Below, piece after piece: positions 32,160 to 34,852 of a DNA stretch of 34,852 nt (its first letter is position 1; each line of letters opens with the position of its first letter). Below the pieces are notes generated by a model, which was given only the letters and a program-made list of their open reading frames with translations, searched no databases and had not been told where the DNA came from. The stretch is taken from assembly GCF_022808715.1 (NCBI RefSeq), contig NZ_JAKZKX010000032.1:1-34852 (forward strand). Direction: 5' to 3'. Source of the stretch: Fundidesulfovibrio agrisoli. Its GTDB lineage: Bacteria > Desulfobacterota > Desulfovibrionia > Desulfovibrionales > Desulfovibrionaceae. Both the position numbers and the translations under genes were made by a program.

Positions 32160-34796
32160 ATGGACCGGATGCACAGTCCGATTCTGACCAACCTCAAACG
32201 GTTGCTGCTCCCACTCGTCGGCCGCAAGCCCCAGCCCTTAAGGAAAGACCAGAACGCCTTCAGGTTCAAGTACGCCAACTTCCAGGAACTGCTCGAATCG
32301 AATTCCGATGTGCTGCGCACCATCGCCTCCCTGGAGGAAATGCTGCCCGGGCGCGAAGTGTTCGGCATGTCCTTCCTGCAATCCGCCGCGAGCCAGGCGG
32401 TGTTCCACTGCCTGCGGATGCTCCGGGGCTACGAGAACCTCTCCGGCGAGAAGCTGCCCGCCCTGCGGGAGAGGATCGAAGCCATCCGGGAGGAGCTCAA
32501 GAACATTCTGGCTTCCGGCCGTGGCGTCGCGCAGGGGCCCTGGTTCCTCGACCTGGATGAAATCGCGCAAAGAAGCGGCGAATTCGTCGGAGGGAAATGC
32601 GCAAACCTGGCGGAAACGCGCAACAGCGCCGGGATGCCGGTGCCGGACGGGTTTTGCGTGACCACCGCCGCGTTTCGCGCCTTTCTGGAACATTCCGATC
32701 TTGATTCTGAAATCGCCAAACGCACCATGGGGTTGGACGCCTCGGACCCCGCTTCGTTGCAGCAGGCCAGCGAGGACATCCAGCGCCTCATCCTGCTGGC
32801 GCCTTTCCCGGACGGATTCGAGGCCCAACTGCTGGAGCGCCATGCGGCCCTTGCCTTGCGGACCGGGCAGGGCAACGGCGATTTCCGCGTGTCCCTGCGC
32901 TCCAGTGCCGTGGGCGAAGATGGAGCCTTGAGTTTCGCCGGGCAGTACCTCTCCGTGCTGGGCGTCGCGCCGGGCAAGGTGGCCGAAAGCTACCGTTACG
33001 TCGCGGCCAGCCTGTACACCCCCCGGGCCATGGCCTACCGCCTGCTCAAGGGTGTGCCTGACGAGGCGGCGGCCATGGCCGTGGTCTGCCTGGAAATGGT
33101 CCGTTCCCGGTCCAGCGGGGTGCTCTACACCCGCCATCCCTTCGAACCCGGCAATTCCGACGTGCTCATCAACGCCGTCTGGGGGCTTGGTCCTTACGCG
33201 GTGGACGGGGTGGTCAACCCCAACCGCTTCAGCGTGGACAGGGAGAGCCTGGAGATCATCTCGCAGGATGTTCCCGGCCAGGAGGTCAGGCTGGAATGCG
33301 GCCTCGCGGGCGGACTGGTGGAGAGCGCCGTCGACCAGGACAGCCGGTCGAAGGCCTGCCTCTCGCCTCTGGATGTCAAGACGCTCGCCCGCTGGGGGTT
33401 GCAGCTCGAAGAACACTTCGGCGCGCCGCAGGATGTGGAGTGGGCCCAAGACGAAGCCGGCCGCTTGCTGGTGCTCCAGTCCAGGCCGCTCGCCGCTGGC
33501 CCTGCGGAAGGTGCGGCTCAGGCCCGGCGCAAACCCCTGGATGGCTACACGGTGCTGGCCGAGGGCGGCGATGCGGCCTGCCCCGGAGCGGGCTGCGGCC
33601 CGGTTTTCATCGTGCGGCGGGAGGACGATCTGGCGGAGTTCCCCGAAGGCGGGGTGCTGGTGGCGGATCACTCCTCACCCTCGTTCATGGTGGCCATGAA
33701 CAAGGCCAGCGCCATCGTCACCGAGCACGGCAGCGTCACCGGGCACATGGCCTCGCTGGCCCGTGAGTTCAACGTGCCCACGGTTCTCGGCCTGCGCGGG
33801 GCGATGTCCACTCTGGAGCCCGGCGCGCGAGTCACGGTGGACGCCACGAACCGTCGTATCTACGCAGGCAGGGTCGAACCCCTTCTGGCCGAGAACGGAG
33901 TCGCGCCCGCGCCCATGCTGGGCACCCCCGTGCACGACCTGCTCAAGCGCGTGAGCGTCCTTGTCTCGCCCCTGCACCTGGTGGACCCCAAATCACCCGC
34001 GTTCACGCCCCAGCATTGCGCCACGCTTCACGACGTCACACGCTTCCTGCATGAGCGCTGCTATGCGGCCATGTTCCGCCTGGGCGACCAGGCTTCGGGC
34101 GAGGGCGGCATGGCCGTCCGCCTCGACGTGGGCATCGGGCTCGATCTGCACGTGATCGACCTGGGCGGCGGCCTGCGCGACGAGGTGGCCGGCGCGGACA
34201 GGATCAAGCGCGACGACGTGCTCTCCCGGCCGTTCATGGCCCTGCTGCGCGGCCTGGCGGACAAGGACTTCGTGGCCAGCGGCCCAAGGCCGGTGCAGTT
34301 GCGCGGTTTCCTCTCCGTGATGGGGCGGCAGATGATCGACGGCGCGAATCAGGGTGCGGAGCGCTTCGGGGAGAAGAGCTACGCCATCGTCTCTGACAAG
34401 TACCTCAATTTCAGCTCCCGAGTGGGCTATCATTATGGCGTGCTGGACAGCTACTGCGGCAAGACCGTGGCCAAGAACTACATCACCTTCGCCTTCAAGG
34501 GCGGGGCCGCCGGGGAGGATCGGCGGGAGCGCCGCGCCCGGGCCATCGCCCTCATCCTGGAGGCGCTCGGCTTCAAGGTGGCCGTGACCGGCGACAGGGT
34601 GGAGGGGCGTTTCCAGAAGTACCCGCCCGACATCATCGAGGAGAAGCTCGTCCAGATCGGCAGGCTGCTGCAGTTCACCCGCCAGACGGACATGCTCATG
34701 ACCAGCGACAGCGCCGTGCCCGCCATGGTGGAGAGCTTCCTGCGCGGGGACACGGTGTTCGGGGCCTCCTGCCCGCTGCCGCCCAGCGACGGCTGA
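32160..34796 (+). CDS. PEP synthase-like phosphotransferase with unrecognised C-terminal domain
   Basis: This is an 878-residue protein. An unassigned helical N-terminal part (1-125) is followed by a PEP synthase/PPDK-type ATP-binding domain from about 130 (VGGKCANLAETRNSAGMPVPDGF; SLRSSAVGEDGALSFAGQY; TRHPFEPGNSDVLINAVWGLG; QDVEWAQDEAGRLLVLQSRPL). The swivelling phosphohistidine domain follows (TEHGSVTGHMASLAREFNVPTVLG), with His529 the expected phospho-carrier. The PEP/pyruvate TIM barrel is absent. About 290 residues of another kind follow from residue 587 (VDPKSPAFTPQHCATLHDVTRFLHE; IDLGGGLRDEVAG; RVGYHYGVLDSYCG). GGAGG precedes the ATG, 43 bases after the regulator gene, so they are cotranscribed. 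The acceptor is unknown. Confidence 0.85.
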   Translation: MDRMHSPILTNLKRLLLPLVGRKPQPLRKDQNAFRFKYANFQELLESNSDVLRTIASLEEMLPGREVFGMSFLQSAASQAVFHCLRMLRGYENLSGEKLPALRERIEAIREELKNILASGRGVAQGPWFLDLDEIAQRSGEFVGGKCANLAETRNSAGMPVPDGFCVTTAAFRAFLEHSDLDSEIAKRTMGLDASDPASLQQASEDIQRLILLAPFPDGFEAQLLERHAALALRTGQGNGDFRVSLRSSAVGEDGALSFAGQYLSVLGVAPGKVAESYRYVAASLYTPRAMAYRLLKGVPDEAAAMAVVCLEMVRSRSSGVLYTRHPFEPGNSDVLINAVWGLGPYAVDGVVNPNRFSVDRESLEIISQDVPGQEVRLECGLAGGLVESAVDQDSRSKACLSPLDVKTLARWGLQLEEHFGAPQDVEWAQDEAGRLLVLQSRPLAAGPAEGAAQARRKPLDGYTVLAEGGDAACPGAGCGPVFIVRREDDLAEFPEGGVLVADHSSPSFMVAMNKASAIVTEHGSVTGHMASLAREFNVPTVLGLRGAMSTLEPGARVTVDATNRRIYAGRVEPLLAENGVAPAPMLGTPVHDLLKRVSVLVSPLHLVDPKSPAFTPQHCATLHDVTRFLHERCYAAMFRLGDQASGEGGMAVRLDVGIGLDLHVIDLGGGLRDEVAGADRIKRDDVLSRPFMALLRGLADKDFVASGPRPVQLRGFLSVMGRQMIDGANQGAERFGEKSYAIVSDKYLNFSSRVGYHYGVLDSYCGKTVAKNYITFAFKGGAAGEDRRERRARAIALILEALGFKVAVTGDRVEGRFQKYPPDIIEEKLVQIGRLLQFTRQTDMLMTSDSAVPAMVESFLRGDTVFGASCPLPPSDG

Positions 34797-34826
34797 ACGC
34801 CATCACCCGCGAAGCCGGAAGGGATT

Positions 34827-34849
34827 CCAAAGGGAGGAACTCCCTTTGG
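34827..34849 (+). terminator. Probable intrinsic terminator after the PEP synthase-like gene
   Basis: A perfect 9-bp stem (CCAAAGGGA / TCCCTTTGG) with a GGAAC loop lies 30 bases after the stop. Any T-tract would fall just past the window end, so the call is probable rather than certain. Confidence 0.7.
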
Positions 34850-34852
34850 CCG

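Noticed and set aside
32564-32571. CGCGCAAA copy inside the PEP synthase-like gene
   Set aside because: A single copy within coding sequence with no promoter nearby; most likely coincidental.

Overview
The window looks like the chromosome of a GC-rich sulfate-reducing bacterium of the Desulfovibrio type (Desulfobacterota). This is an inference from three things: a fused str-S10-spc-alpha ribosomal supercluster, a dense set of molybdenum/tungsten cofactor and selenium genes of the kind that support tungsten/selenocysteine formate dehydrogenases, and a Cache/TauE-SafE/PEP-synthase-like gene group that I associate with this lineage. There is no 16S or other phylogenetic marker RNA to confirm it.

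Region 1 (1-14307) is a single unidirectional housekeeping operon: the 3' end of tuf, then rpsJ-rplCDWB-rpsS-rplV-rpsC-rplP-rpmC-rpsQ-rplNXE-rpsN-rpsH-rplFR-rpsE-rpmD-rplO-secY-map-rpmJ-rpsMKD-rpoA-rplQ. It is closed by a strong intrinsic terminator. Spacers are mostly below 40 bases and several genes overlap.

Region 2 (14318-16913) holds a LysR regulator and selD, plus a small membrane protein of unknown function. selD is itself a selenoprotein gene. An in-frame TGA codes the catalytic selenocysteine and is followed by a SECIS-like hairpin, so conventional gene calling would truncate it.

Region 3 (17103-23508) carries a methyl-accepting chemotaxis protein, then mobA and fdhD on the minus strand, divergent from tupA-tupB-tupC (tungstate uptake) and a MobB protein fused to a four-cysteine Fe-S domain. 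Together with selD this gives tungstate import, MGD-type cofactor synthesis, cofactor sulfuration and selenium activation. The FdhD lacks the usual CGxCG cysteine loop.

Region 4 (23601-26010) contains a soluble sensor-kinase-like protein, a hotdog thioesterase and a UspA protein (minus strand).

Region 5 (25597-34849) is the most interesting part. A minus-strand operon (29300 down to 25597) encodes a small exported membrane protein, a TauE/SafE anion exporter, a lipoprotein, two further membrane proteins and UspA. It is preceded by a textbook sigma-54 promoter. Divergently transcribed are a membrane-anchored Cache/AAA+/winged-helix regulator and, 43 bases further on, a PEP-synthase-like protein. 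That protein keeps the ATP-grasp and phosphohistidine domains but replaces the PEP/pyruvate barrel with an unrecognised C-terminal domain. Copies of a CGCGCAAA motif, including an inverted pair at a typical enhancer distance from the sigma-54 promoter, suggest that the regulator controls the exporter operon and perhaps itself.
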